NCBI RefSeq assembly: GCF_026212465.1
Contig: NC_080056.1
Span: 20,139,036 to 20,203,035, forward strand
Source: Amaranthus tricolor
Taxonomy: Eukaryota; Streptophyta; Magnoliopsida; Caryophyllales; Amaranthaceae
Reading direction: 5' to 3'
DNA length: 64,000 nucleotides
The position numbers and the translations under genes are program-made. Within the stretch, counting starts at the first letter, position 1. Each line of letters begins with the position of its first letter. The notes beneath the pieces are model-generated. The model was not told where the DNA came from, did not search any database, and worked only from the letters and a program-made list of their open reading frames with translations. Below, in pieces: positions 11,297-23,193 of the stretch.

Positions 11297-12569
11297 GAAA
11301 CTAGTAAATAAAGTATAGACAACAACTTGATATGAAGATGATAATAATAAAACAAGTTTAGCATGTCGGAAATCACCTAATTGTAACATGGAAGTCAATT
11401 ACTCTCAAATTATATGAAATTGAGTCTTTTGCATGATAAAACGTGATCTAATTGATCTCAAGCTTCCACTCTATTGATTAATATCAGTTTAAGACCTTAC
11501 TAGTATTAATCCTCAAACTTTCGTTTTATTGGTTAAACTAATAGGAATTTAACCTAAATATACATCAATCCTAAAATAATCCTAATCTCAAACTTTTGTT
11601 TTATTGAAAAGGTTAATAAAGATGTTTAAATTAAGTCTCGTTAAGCATAAGTTTAATCATAGACCCAAATTTCACACAATTAATAGATTAAATATCATTC
11701 CATACTTCGAATTAGGGTCAATCCCTTAATCCTAGAAAAGAAGTCTACTCACTAGACATTATTATGATCATGCAATGGACAATGAATGAAAATCTACTTG
11801 AGATGCTAAACATGATGATAATGAACAATTCAAGACAAAAAGACAAGTAATAAAAGAGTAAATCAAGAATAATTACTAATGGAAACATACATGAATGTAA
11901 ATTGTAAAGAAAATAAACATAACCATGGAGTTTTTACATGCAAATCTTAAAGAAAGAATTCTGCAAAACTATGACTAAAAAAATGATTACAAATAAAAAT
12001 AACTACCACTATTTATACTAATTCCTAAAAAATTAATTGAAATTATACCAAAAATGTAAATGTCAGCCAGGCGACAACTCGTCGCTTTGGCTCACGACTC
12101 CTATGGTGACTTCAGTGATTACGCGACGAGTCGTGGCATAATGGTGGCCACTAGTCACTTTAGTTTTGTATTCTATTTTGCTCAGCGACGAGTCGTGCCT
12201 TTTGACATATCTTAGTTATGACTCGTTCCCTTCCCTTGGGGCTTGTTTAGCTTGATCTCTTCACTTCTTTAAGGGTCTTAGATCATTTGTCCAAGTCATC
12301 ACCCTCTTATTACTTCCAAAACCAAATAAAACTCCGATTTTTGCCTAAAATTACTTGAAATACAACATTAAACACATGAGGCACAAACATGAAAACCTAT
12401 CATCAAAACTAACTAAGAACCCACTAAATCGTCTTTAAAAGAGTATAAAAATGACATGAATAAGTGCAAGTAATTGCACTTATCAGAAACCATGTTGCTA
12501 CCTTGTGAAAAAATCATGAACAACTTCTACCACTCGCGTTTCGCCTAATCTCGTTGATACCATATAGAA

Positions 12570-12860
12570 TTTCGCTAATATAAAATATCGAAAAATGTTA
12601 AAAAATTTATGATATTTTTTAATATTCAGAATTTTTAGTGTAAATTTTCAAAATATTTCTCTATATTTACATTTATTTTTACTTTACTTTTTTGGTAACT
12701 TACTTATTATAGCAGGTCACCGGATTACCCGAGTTTGCTCTAGGCAAATAACCCACAAATTTGGGATTATTTATGGTTAATCAATAAGTGTGATTATTGT
12801 AGGAAACTCTTAAAAAGATTGGATTAATCTAAGTAACTTTTCCTCTTTTAAAATTTGAAC
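12570..12860. repeat. Dispersed AT-rich repeat, copy 1
   Basis: Two blocks occur here: an AT-rich block (12570-12715, around TTAATATTCAGAATTTTTAG) and a block around GGATTACCCGAGTTTGCTCTAGGCAAATA with AATAAGTGTGATTATTGTAGGAAA. The second block recurs at 15650-15770, and both recur near 19350-19615 with the second block inverted. No coding capacity; class unknown. Confidence 0.6.
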
Positions 12861-12941
12861 CTAACAATAATATATGGAATAGTCTAAAAATAGATACACA
12901 AATTTTGGAAATAGTACTTCCACAAATATAGGAATTACATA

Positions 12942-13247
12942 CACTAGTGGAAAAAATCTTATCTGTTGCGCAACATATGTTGCGATTTTATAAAAACGCA
13001 CATAAAAGTAATAGAAAAATTAGGCAAATTTTTGGCATAAACTCATTGTATGCTACAGTTCTTCAAGAACTGTATCATATACCTTATATTTCTTTTCTTA
13101 AAAACCCGCCTAAATACAATACGCTTCAAAAACCCACGAAAATGATATTGTGTTTTCTAAACCCACGAAATTTACGACTATTCATCTCCTTCATCCTTCT
13201 TCAACCCATGAAAATTTGTTGCACTTCTTGTTCTTTTTCCCCCTTCT
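12942..13247. mobile_element. CACTA relic, left end
   Basis: Starts with CACTAGTGGAAAAAA, the same 15-bp terminal sequence as the large CACTA at 39198-52265, followed by short subterminal motifs (GTTGCG...CGCAAC, and CAGTTCTTCAAGAACTG near 13057). Downstream, AACCCACGAAAAT and ATCTCCTTCATCCTTCTTCAACC recur at 57950-58030. I found no matching right end, so the element is truncated or its end lies in altered sequence. A second CACTA has inserted at 13248. Confidence 0.6.
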
Positions 13248-15306
13248 CACTACAAGAAAAGTTATTTTTAGCAACAGAAAAAGTCGTTGCTAAAAACCTG
13301 ATTTCGTTGCTAAAAATGATTTTTGCAACGAACTCCATTGTTGTGGGTACAGCCGTAGCTAAAGCTTTTAGCAACGACTATGGTGGTTGCAAAAGGTATC
13401 TGTTTTTTGCAACGAGATCTATTATTGCAAAACAAGTATCGTTGCAATTCCTTCCAACGTTTTTAGCAACAAAAAAGCTCGTTGCCAAATTTTCTGCATT
13501 TTTAGCTACAACTGTTTTCGTTGTTAAATTTCTGTTTTTCACAACAATTCAAGTTGTTGCAATACATGATAGTCAATCTTTTGCAACGACTTTACTGTAG
13601 GGAAAACAATTAAGTAAAATTTTTTATTAATGTTTTTAGCAACAACTATTACCGTTGCAAAAAATATACACATTTTTCGCAACGACTTTGTTATCTTTTG
13701 AAACAACCTACAATCTATATATAAACTAGACAATTAGAGTAATAAATAATTTATAACCAACTAAACTAATATCACCGATTATCATTATATATTAATTCGT
13801 ATCCCAAAATATCACACGTCCCAAATATTATCGTGTGTCAAAAATATACGTAATTTATATACATGTAACGGATAACCAATTTTCCAAAATAATTCTCCTA
13901 CCATATACAAGTTTTCATGCAAAAATTTACAAGTAATAGGCACTTGGAAAAAGTCCAAAAATTTACAAGTGCACATATAGCTACTTCATAACCCAAAACA
14001 TCGCGCATCCAAAATGCTTGTAGCTATCACCAACTTTGTCATTCAGTACAAAAAATTTCCAACGAAGATATGTTTGCCTACACCAAATAATTTTATTAGT
14101 AATTAAGAATCAAATGAGCCCCAATATTGAGTATTCACAATATTTTTCTTTAATCTTATCATCTAGAACTTCAATTTGAAGTAACTCCATCAATTTTTCT
14201 TAGCATTACTTTGGAAGAATCTCACACTTTCATAAATTATCCATATAAATCAAACGCAATCTCACCTTATTCAAGAAACGGCGTTTAATCCCCCTAAAGC
14301 CACTACTAGCTAATTGCACATGAATTGCACTCAGAAAATAATAGTAATAAAAAAAATGCAAATAATTTGCCAATAAAAAAAACACACAAACATAAACCCC
14401 AAAAAACGCAAGTAATTAAGCCCTCAAGATCTAATTGTAAATCCTCAGTGGCAAAGAAAAAGGTTAATCTATGTCATGAAATACAACCCAACATTTCAAA
14501 ATCATGAAATACACATACATAAATCTGATAATTAGAACAAAGACTCAGAAAAAAGCGAATTGTTCCTTCACTGCCAAGACTGTGAAAATACGTACAACCC
14601 AACATTTCAAACTGATGAAATACACATACATTAATCTGATAATTACAACAAAGCCCAAGAAATTCAAAGAACAACCCATAAATTGAGGGAATCAACAGGA
14701 AACAAGAACAAGAAATTCAAAGAAAAAATAGGCAAAAAAAAAACTACCTATCGTGGGTTCTTCGAGAGGTGGCTGAACGGTTCAACGCTGCAGCGTAGCG
14801 GCAGCACCGGTGTGCAGAAGGAGGCTGAAACTCCAGCGTGCAGGCGGCAGACGCTCCGGTGTGCAGGCGGCAATCGCTGCGGTATGGTGTGCAGGAATAG
14901 GGTTTGTGAGGTAATCGGGTTTGTGAGGGGAATGTATTCGTGGGTTTCTGAATTGGGAGGGAAATGGGGACGGATTGTGAGGGGTGGGGTTTTGATTTGA
15001 GAGGGAAAGGAAAACAAAAATTATTAGTATAAGGGTTTTCGCAACGACTTTATTGTATCTGTATATTTAAATATTTTTTGCAACAATATATACAAATTAT
15101 TTATTTAATTTTAACAACTAAATTGTTTGTTGCAAAAAATTGGGTTATACCGGGAAATTATTTTAAGGGTTAGGGAAGTTTATGTTTTTTTATGGCAACG
15201 ATTATTTAGCAACAACAATGGATTTTGCAACAACTTGTATTTTTCGCAACGAAAAAAATATAGTCGTTGCTAAAAGTTGTTGCTAAAAACAAGTTTTCTT
15301 GTAGTG
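13248..15306. mobile_element. Non-autonomous CACTA element, 2.06 kb
   Basis: Terminal inverted repeats CACTACAAGAAAA at 13248 and TTTTCTTGTAGTG ending at 15306, extending imperfectly over about 28 bp, with the 3-bp target duplication TCT on both sides (13245-13247, 15307-15309). Both ends are filled with direct and inverted copies of a motif of the form TTTTAGCAACGA or TCGTTGCTAAAA (about 13260-13700 and 15030-15295), the expected docking sites for a TNPA-like protein. The interior has no transposase. It holds an AT-rich core, an approximately 65-bp segment present twice (14481-14545 and 14595-14660, around TACAACCCAACATTTCAAA), and a GC-rich island at 14750-15000. It must be moved by an enzyme encoded elsewhere, not by the 39198 element, whose termini differ. 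Confidence 0.92.
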
Positions 15307-15800
15307 TCTTCTTCAACCTTTAACTTCTTCATAACCCACAAAAAGTGTTGTTGTTCTTCTTCTTCAAAACCCACGCAAGAATATCAGTTTTTAGGGTTTG
15401 ATTTTTTAAGGTATAATGTTTCTTCTTTATTTCTTCACCTTTTAGTTTTTCAAGTTTCATGGTATTTTAGGGCTTAGTTTATTATGCTAGTTATGTGAAT
15501 CTCACTTAGGTTTTTTGATGGTAATGGAAATGGTATATACCAAAATTGTTGTCCTCGTTTTTTGATGCTAGTTATGTGAATCTCATTAGGTTTCGACAAA
15601 TTGGTGTTTGGATATTGTTATGTGAAGGTATGTGAAGTTATTTTTAGAAGTAGGGCATCGGGTTACCTAAGTTTAATCTAGGCAAATACCCCTTAAAGTT
15701 GAAATTATTCATGGTTAAGCGATAAGTGGGATTATTGTAGGAAAATCATAAAAAGATTGGATTATTTTAAATAATTTTTTCTGAAATAAATTAGTGCATT
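15307..15800. repeat. Continuation of the CACTA relic, then dispersed repeat copy 2
   Basis: 15307-15645 is homologous to 58015-58360 (shared blocks AAACCCACGCAAGAATATCA, GGTAATGGAAATGGTATAT and GACAAATTGGTGTTTGGA). So the 13248-15306 element interrupts an older repeat of which a second copy lies at 57942 onward. 15650-15770 is the dispersed block also seen at 12713-12825. No gene. Confidence 0.65.
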
Positions 15801-17032
15801 AACAAGTGTACAGTAGCAAATGAGATGATTGAAAGGAATACAGGGAATATTTGACAGGGGTATTTGATAAATTTAGTCCAAGACTTTAAACAACATATCA
15901 ATGACGATTTTTATGTTAATTTTAGGTCTACTAAACAAGTAAAGACTTATAGAGTAATAATTAAGCTAGCCAGTAATATGTTATGAGTCACACTTTTTTA
16001 TTCTAATTTACACATTTTATCTTTTCACCTCATTTATAGATTTCTCCCGTTTCTCTATACATACCACAATTTTTTTTACCCAAATTTCTTCTATTTTATT
16101 GTTTCCACAAAGACTAGAGAAATGACACGAGACAGAGGTAATAATATAGTAAAGTATTACTATTAATTTTATTATGTAATAAAGTATAACTTAAATGATA
16201 GTAATTTTTTAATTAGAAAAATATATGAATATAATGGAATTATCAAACACTATCTTTAAAAACTATTTTTTTATATCAAAGTATAGTTATGTAAACGTTG
16301 AAGAAAATTTTTAAATGCTAAAACTTGGAGAAAACATACTAAGTGACTTTTTCTTTATGTATAATCTCATCTATAGAATTTATATATTCATTCTCCATGC
16401 ATCTTAACTAGTCATTTGTAATATCAACTTATTTTTCGTTTTAATCCTATATTAATTCATTCCTACTTTTTTCTAAATTTCACTTATAATGCTTTAAGTG
16501 CAATATTAGAGAAATAATAGAGTAAGTATTTGATGAAAATAGTGGAAGACTGAGAATTACATATCAATAAAGACTTCTATGATGATTTTATGTCTACTAA
16601 ACAAGACAAAGACTTATAATGTTCAACCTAGCCGGTATTGACTAATGACTATGCACAATCTTTCTTTTGATGATATCTCAAGTGTTGAAATGTCTTCATA
16701 ACTTATGATGTATATGTCTCCCTCACAAATTGGAGCTAATGATTTCACATGAAAAAGGTAAATATTATTTCAATGTACAATTATTACTTTTATTACCATG
16801 ATAAAAGACTAATAAAAACTAAAAACTTACACCGATATTTAAAGCCTAAAATATGTTATATACTTATTTGTTTTTTACTTGCACGCAAACACCATTTTAT
16901 ATAATCAAATGTGTTTGTCGTATCATGCATATGTAGAATTATACACAACTAAAAATTATAAAAATTTAAAATTATGATAATATGCGACAAGACAAATGAA
17001 ACAAGATCCCACATGACTTTTTTTGTATGATA
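15801..17032. other. Unassigned AT-rich sequence
   Basis: No credible open frame, no terminal repeats and no RNA gene seen. Confidence 0.4.
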
Positions 17033-17040
17033 GCTGCAAT

Positions 17041-17614
17041 TAGGGATGAAACTGGCCCCAAATTATAGAAGAACTGTCCTGGAATCGGAACCGTGTGCGA
17101 TATGTTTTGAATCGGTCCAAACCGCGAACTATTAAGGTTCAAATAAAATTCTGATGAACCTGTAGAGTCGTTGGTAGAAATTGGCCTGCGGAACCGCAAA
17201 CTGTAAAGGTTCAAGTCCATTTTCTCCCTTTTTATCATGAATCATCTTTATATTAATTTATCATTTTCAATTAACTTTATATTTTCATTTCTTTTAGTAA
17301 ATTTATTAATAACGATTGACAAGCAACAAATTTCGATAATAATCAACATTGTATGTCCACATTATTATAGTACTTTATATGATTTTTAATATTTATATTA
17401 AAAGCAAATAAAATATGAATTAAACAGATGATCCGACCCGCACAACCTACGAGTTGAACTAGTAGGAATCGCCTCCTAAACCACTAAGAAACCGTCTTGA
17501 ACCGCCTAGAACCAGAACTGGAACCGAAAGCCAATGGTCCGAATTAGGTTTAGGAACTGGAGCCGAATAGAATCGAAATCGAAACTGATCCAACCCGGAC
17601 CATGGCCACCATTT
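17041..17614. mobile_element. Short hAT-like non-autonomous element
   Basis: A 574-bp block starting TAGGGATGAAACTGG, a hAT-like terminus, flanked by a perfect 8-bp duplication GCTGCAAT (17033-17040 and 17615-17622), the length hAT transposases create. The opposite end (GGCCACCATTT) is only a poor inverted match, so the termini are degraded. The interior is rich in GGAACCG/CGGTTCC-type words and encodes nothing; the frame at 16972-17238 is chance. Confidence 0.65.
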
Positions 17615-17622
17615 GCTGCAAT

Positions 17623-18299
17623 ATGTAAAATACCATATAATGATTAATATTGATTAATATTGAAAAAAACTAATTTGGATACAAGTTTAAAAGGGGAAAG
17701 GCTATATTAAGGAAAAAATAAAAAAGAAAACTGATCTCAACAAACTCATCTTTTAATGTCAACTCTTTTCTTAATATAGTTCATTTGCCTGAGTTTAAAT
17801 AAATTGTTTCACTTTTTATCATCTCCCTATAATAAATCATTAATTTTCTCTTGCCACAAAAATGAGCGTAATGCATCGCTTAACTTCAAAGAATCCTTTG
17901 CCTTTGAACAACCTTTTTGAATTCGACCCATAATACTGATTATTATTGCATGTGGGAAGGAATAAGATGTCATCCTGATACTCACCGAATAATTATTGTT
18001 AACCTTTTTAACAATTGAATTAAGGCTACCATTTCATCTAATAGCACCCTTTTTAACTATTATTATCTTCTAAGCCTTAATTTTTCTGAATCCACTATTT
18101 CATCTAAATTTGTCCAGTTCCATTTTGTTAAACTCCTTGCATTGGTCTTTCTAATTCATAATTTTCTAATAATATATCTTTAATTCACATCAATTTTTTC
18201 CATCACCATATAAGTGGAGTAGACCCTTGGAAATAATATATCTTTAATTCAATTAAAATGTCTTGAAATTTACCCCCTTTCATAATCTAATTAAAATAT
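17623..18299. other. Unassigned AT-rich sequence
   Basis: Nothing recognisable; no open frame with similarity to a protein. Confidence 0.4.
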
Positions 18300-18560
18300 T
18301 TGAGATCATTAGATGTATCATATTGTTGTTTAAGTGGAACAATTTCAATGTGGTTGTGGAATAATTCTGAATCTATATTCGTAAGAGGTAATGAATCAAT
18401 AGGTGGTATTCCATTTTTAATGAACACAACCAAGCTCTCAAGTTTAACTTATCCAGATTTGGTCGGTAATCATTTCGTTGGAGAATTACCAAATTGGTTA
18501 TTCAACTTCAAGTTATCGAAATATATTGACCTTAATTATAGAACCTTCTATAGTAGTCTT
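18300..18560 (+). pseudogene. LRR receptor-like protein fragment
   Basis: About 85 codons read as leucine-rich repeats of the plant receptor-like-protein kind: LRSLDVSYCCLSGTI, then PFLMNTTKLSSL and NHFVGELPNWLFNFKLSKYIDL, i.e. repeats of the extracellular LxxLxLxxN form. There is no start, signal peptide, membrane segment or kinase. The frame loses similarity after about 18545 and the Cassandra TRIM follows within 60 bp. I read it as a truncated relic of an extracellular immune or developmental receptor gene. Confidence 0.6.
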
Positions 18561-18607
18561 AGCCTTCATACCATTTTTTTTGCCTTCCAAATCTCAACAG
18601 TTTTTCT

Positions 18608-19183
18608 CAAGCAGTGGGATATCTTTCCAATACATTTTGGCCTTATTTGTGCACATCTAGAAAGTTTCCCAGGAGGTCACCCATCCTAACATTACTCCCT
18701 ATCAAGCACGCTTAACTGTGGAGTTTTTAGCAAATAGGCTTTCATGAAAATAAGATGCACCTTGATATGAGTAGTCATTCAATCCCTTTTCAAGCTAAAT
18801 CTGGGGTATCACACTCACCCCCACTTAGGAATGCAACGTCCTCCTTGCACCGTAATTTCAGGATCTTTTCCCCTGCTAGGTGCACTAAACATACAATCAG
18901 TCACGATCACAGGGTTGCTCTGATACCATTTGTAATACCCTGACCCCTCAGACCGCTGGTGTCTACCCATGGAGATTGTAGACAGGCCCCACAGACCAAC
19001 ACAAGTCTTTCCAGCGCATTTTGGCCTCACTCGTGTGCACCTAGAAATTTCCTAGGAGGTCACCCACCAAGCACGCTTAACTATGAAATTCTTAGCAAAT
19101 GGACTCCCAGGAAAAAAGAAGATGCATCTTGTTGATATCAGCAGTCATTCAATCCCATTTCAAGCTAAATGTGTGGTATCACA
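18608..19183 (-). mobile_element. Cassandra TRIM retrotransposon
   Basis: Two short LTRs separated by only about 117 bp. The right, 5' LTR is 18931-19183 (TGTAATACCC...GTATCACA). The left, 3' LTR is truncated and ends at 18813 with the same GTATCACA. Between them, read on the minus strand, are TGGTATCAGAGCAACC (initiator-Met primer site, about 18914-18929) and a purine run GGGGGTGAG at the left border; there is no coding sequence. Both LTRs contain 5S rRNA-derived sequence, which is diagnostic of Cassandra. Such elements rely on enzymes of other retrotransposons. Confidence 0.85.
18665..18727 (-). ncRNA. 5S rRNA-derived segment in the Cassandra LTR
   Basis: The minus strand contains CAGTTAAGCGTGCTTG and GGATGGGTGACCTCCTGGGAA in the spacing of the plant 5S rRNA internal control region (box A and box C). 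The middle is altered, so it is not a 5S gene, but the RNA polymerase III promoter boxes are recognisable. The other LTR copy (about 19050-19085) keeps both motif edges but lost roughly 20 bp between them. Confidence 0.82.
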
Positions 19184-19349
19184 ACAACAACCTAGTATTT
19201 TAAATTTATTTTCCTATGTCTATTAATTTACATCAAAAACTGATTGAATCAATGAATAAATATTTAAATCAACATTTGATTTTTTAGGATAGATATTTTG
19301 ACTTATTAAAACTTTTGGTTTATTTTAGAGGAAAAATTTCCTAGAATAA

Positions 19350-19615
19350 TCGAACATTTTCATGATTTTCTTACAATAATCTCACTTATTGATTACCATG
19401 AATAATCCCAATTTTCGAGAATATTTTCCTTGAGTAAACCCGTTAACTCGATGACTTCTTATAACAAGTTTTATTTTTTTAAAAAAAAGAGTGATTAAAA
19501 TATAATGTCGAAAAAATGTTTAAAAAACTTTTTGATTTTTTAATATTCAGAATTTTTAATGTAAATTTTAAAAATATTTCTCTATTTTTACATTAATTTC
19601 AATTTAATTTTTTTT
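19350..19615. repeat. Dispersed AT-rich repeat, copy 3
   Basis: Holds the inverse complement of the 12713-12825 block (TACAATAATCTCACTTATTG) followed by a direct copy of the 12570-12715 block (TTTTTTAATATTCAGAATTT). The two blocks therefore have a different relative orientation here than at 12570. No coding capacity. Confidence 0.55.
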
Positions 19616-19771
19616 AGCAAATTACCTACTATAGCATATAATGAGTTATATGCTGCGGTTCTTGAAGGAACCGCAGGTCCGCAGCATATAACTTATTATA
19701 TGTTTCGGTTCTTCAAGAACCGCAACATATACCTTATATTTTATTTTTAAAAAAATCCGCCTAAATACAGT
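19616..19771. repeat. CACTA-type subterminal palindromes, copy 1
   Basis: Contains an imperfect palindrome with 24-nt arms (left arm ends GTTATATGCTGCGG, right arm starts CCGCAGCATATAAC), an inner hairpin CGGTTC-TTGAAG-GAACCG, and a near-perfect CGGTTCTTCAAGAACCG. This resembles the GCTGCGGT/ACCGCAGC hairpins of the 39198 CACTA and the sequence near 13057. A nearly identical copy is at 53776-53920. The last five bases, ACAGT, are the target site of the Tat-like LTR that follows. Confidence 0.7.
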
Positions 19772-20598
19772 TGATAACCGGTTTCTAGCACTCGTTAATA
19801 CTAAGAACCAAGTTATACAAACAATATTTATAATTACCCTGATACTACTACAATGAGTGTAATGGTAAGTCGGGGTCGAACCACAAGGACAAGGGATGCT
19901 AGACTAAAGACTTGGTGTGGGAAGGTTATATGGAAGGTAGGTTGGTGGGTGAACTTAACTAATAACAAGAATAAAAAGCGAAACTCAACAATGAAAGACA
20001 AGCGGGGATTAGAGTATGTCCACCCTAGGATGGTCTATTGAAAATAAAGATAAGCTAGGTCAAGGGAGTTCGAACAATAATCAATCAAGACAATCTAGAT
20101 ATTGAGAGGAAGTTGGTAACCCTATAAGCCACACGAACAACCTATAATCACCCCATGTCTCTCTAGGAGTGGCAGGACAAGATTCGAATCGAATATCTAT
20201 CAACAACCATCATCAATCTCAACCTTAATCCTGAACATTGAAGACAAGACCAAATCTAGGGTTTCTCTAACCTAAAACCCCTAAAGAAACTATGCTAACA
20301 TACTAAAGGTAAAAGCAATAAACAAGGAAAGCATTAAAGAAACTGAAGAACACGAAAGCATTAAATCTTAACTAAGAAAGCATTAAATGAAAGCACTAAA
20401 GGAAAGCAATAGAAGAAAGCAATAGAGGAAAGCAATAAAGACATCAAAGCATTAAAAAAATAAACTTACATAAATGAAGTGACATGAATGTAGAGAAAGC
20501 ATAAATGAAGAACATTAAATCTAATCTAGGATTTAAAACTAAGAAAAGAAATAAATGTTTGATGTTCTAAAGTGAGGCATAAGAGCTCTCACGATAGG
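19772..20598. mobile_element. Tat/Ogre-like LTR, left copy (5-prime portion)
   Basis: Begins TGATAACCGG after ACAGT and carries the typical GTAAGTCGGGGTCGAACCAC block near 19865. It matches 53921-54734 almost base for base, including the ending CACGATAGG where Tekay element B starts. Only the first part of the LTR is present because element B and the rearrangement at 53776 follow. The small frame at 19853-20041 has a twin at 54002-54190 and is LTR sequence. Confidence 0.7.
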
Positions 20599-20606
20599 TG
20601 TAAAAC

Positions 20607-23193
20607 TGTAACGGCCCGGTTTAAGTGACCCAATAATCCATATGAAAATACAAATTCCGGTTCACTCCTTGGTCTTTAGAGAAAAGTCTTCTCTAGGATC
20701 GTCAACGTTCCGTCGATAAAGAAATATAACTAAACAGAAAACAGTACTAACGTGAAAGGAAATATATCAGGCCTAAAGGCCTCTAGACAAGCTAATTGAA
20801 ATAAGCGGAAGCGAAAAGAATACTACACTATCTCCTGTTACATAAGTACAGAGTTTCTTTCTACTCATAATCCAATACAAAAAGATAATAGCATAGTCTT
20901 GATGATTACGGGTTCTAAGTCGAGACCTCACTCCAGACCCCACCTGCAATCAACCTACTAGTTGTCGTATGACAACACACAGTAGGTTCCAAAGAAACAA
21001 ACCAATACACGTCAGAGACTTCATACAAATATCAATCAGGTTGAACACAAGCAATATGTTTATCTTAGCATGCATAGGCTCTAATACATTCATTATTAGT
21101 TAATCTCAACTTGTAACGTTGCCCGTCCTGTTCGGGTCGTTCAAGTATAAATCATTCATTATTAGATAATTCCAACTTGTAACGTTGCCCGTCTTGTTGG
21201 GGTCGTTCAAGTATAAATCCAAATCTTTTTGGAGGAATACACTTGGGAGAGCTAATCCCAAGGCAACCACCGACCTAAGACGTTGCCCGTCCTGTTCAGG
21301 TCGTCAAAGGCTAAAGTATGCATACCCCCATGGTGACCGTAATGATCCAAAACTGCCATGAGAATAATAATTATAATAATCCAAACCAATACGTTAACCC
21401 CTTTGGGTAACATAATACAACCAAACGTCAACCCCTTTGGGTGACAACCACATAAATTCTCAATTTTCAATTAATTCCTTTCAAATTATTTGAGGTGTCT
21501 AATCCTTATGTGATTACAATGCCTCGATTAGAAATAAAACAACACTACTTGCACAACCACATAAACAGTATGGTCTAAGCATGTACCTTTAAGTGCTACA
21601 ACCAAACGATATTTAACCACGATAGAAATTTCGCCCTCTTATGAATCGAGGTCCTAAATATCACACACACACAAAACAATCACATATTAAAACGTGTTTA
21701 CACATTTAATCCACTCCATACAACTAAGACATCACTAGGATTTGATAATTTTAAATGTTTTCATCAAATTCCTAATAGTTCCAATTTGTAAACTTTAACC
21801 AGAAACTTAAATGATCGATTTGGACAGTTTAGAAAATTCAAATGAAAAATATGACTTCGTCGTTGCGTTCAGAACGCGTCAATTACCTTGGATACCAAAT
21901 TTCATAATTTCTAACATCCAATTACTATTTTTAATTATTTTAAACGTTTAGCGAGTTTTTAACACATCGGTACATAAAACAACAATGGAACACGATTGAC
22001 GTATCCGGATCGGCACCTTTACCGAGACATAACTGCTGCTGCCCGAAAAATTATTATTATTATTATTTATCATCATTATTATTTTTTTTTTATATGTACA
22101 TTATTCAAATGATTAATCCTTTAAATCCCATGACCAAAATACATCTAACAAGATCACATTCACAAAATCCTTTAAGAACTTAAAATTTCATAAATTATGA
22201 TAATTAAATTAAATACTTGATTCTCTTGACAAATTAAAATTTTGTAGAGAATCATAAAACCAAATCATCGTTTTAAATCAAAACGTATATGTATAAACAC
22301 AATCCTTCAAACAAGTCAAATTTTGCTAAAGGATTTATAATCTGTTGAATAACTACACTACTTGGTTTATACCATTTAAATTTCATCTAACAAATTGAAA
22401 TTTTGTTAGAGAAAATAGACCATAAGAAATTTATTTAAATTTCAATATAACTTTAAATTCTTAATTCTTATAACAAATTTAAATTTTTTTAAAGAATATT
22501 GATCATGAAGTTTTTTTCTTAATCCTTTTTAACAAATTATAGTTTATTAAAGGATTATTAGAGAAAAGTTTTATATATAAAAGAAAAATATTCAATCCTC
22601 TTATAAGTCATAGGATATCATCATACATAAAACATAATTGTTTTATAAATCTTAGTATATAAAATCTATAATTAATAATTCAATTAAACTTACCCTTTGA
22701 TCAAAAGATTGGATCGAACAACAAGAATTTTTCTTTTCCTTTTGAATGTGCCGAATTCAAGGAGCAAAACGGGAGAAAATTTTTGAATTTTTTTGTTTAC
22801 TTGAAGTTTTGAAATGGTGAGGAAAATCAAAGGAGTTTAAGGATTAATAATACTTAAGATAATGGTCATAATTGTGCCATAATACACAATTATGAGAGGA
22901 GTTACAAGACTCCTCCCATGCCTCCACCAACCGGCCACCCCTTCAATTTCCCCCTAATTATTATTATTTTTTTTTAAAATTAATTAATTAATTAAGTAAT
23001 TATTATGATATTGTTAAAACAGAAAAGAAACGTCACGCGATGTCATCGTACGTGACAAAACTCGTTACCATTAAAATTTAATTTACTTTATTCTTATAAT
23101 TATATATGTAAAATAGTATAATTTAATAACCTTATTTATTTTTTTATCTTATTATATTTTCGTTTTAAATCCGATAAATTACGGGGTGTTACA
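20607..23193 (-). repeat. 3' LTR of Tekay element B
   Basis: Reads TGTAACGGCC...GGGGTGTTACA on the plus strand (2.59 kb). The LTR of element A has the same ends in the other orientation but is clearly diverged. It holds three copies of a subrepeat with CCCGTCCTGTTCGGG-like cores (about 21120, 21188 and 21288). The polypurine tract AAGGGGGGTAGTC lies just outside at 23194-23206, on the minus strand. Confidence 0.92.

Larger units (their letters stand above)
582..12485. mobile_element. Tat/Ogre-like solo LTR, split by the Sirevirus
   Basis: About 1.37 kb in two parts (about 582-762 and 11302-12485) remains when the Copia element is removed. The left part has the pattern typical of Tat/Ogre-type LTRs soon after the start (GTAAGCG, then GTGTAGCTATACAGGTCGA near 620-650), and the right part ends TTGCACTTATCA, the usual terminus. 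The length is close to that of the better bounded Tat-like LTR at 53921-57936 (about 1.4 kb without its insert). The exact start is uncertain because the first bases do not match TGATAAG well. No internal domain is present, so I read it as a solo LTR. Confidence 0.45.

Noticed and set aside
583..12490. GAAAC also flanks the putative Tat-like LTR (583-587 and 12486-12490), like the Sirevirus TSD
   Set aside because: If used as TSD the LTR would start TCGTGCG instead of TG, so I treat the match as coincidence.
12947..13600. 217-codon open frame across the CACTA border
   Set aside because: It runs through the terminal and subterminal repeats of two elements and has no domain; it is chance.
18665..18727. 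A functional 5S rRNA gene
   Set aside because: The 5' third of 5S is missing and the middle is altered; the sequence lies in a TRIM LTR with a primer site beside it.
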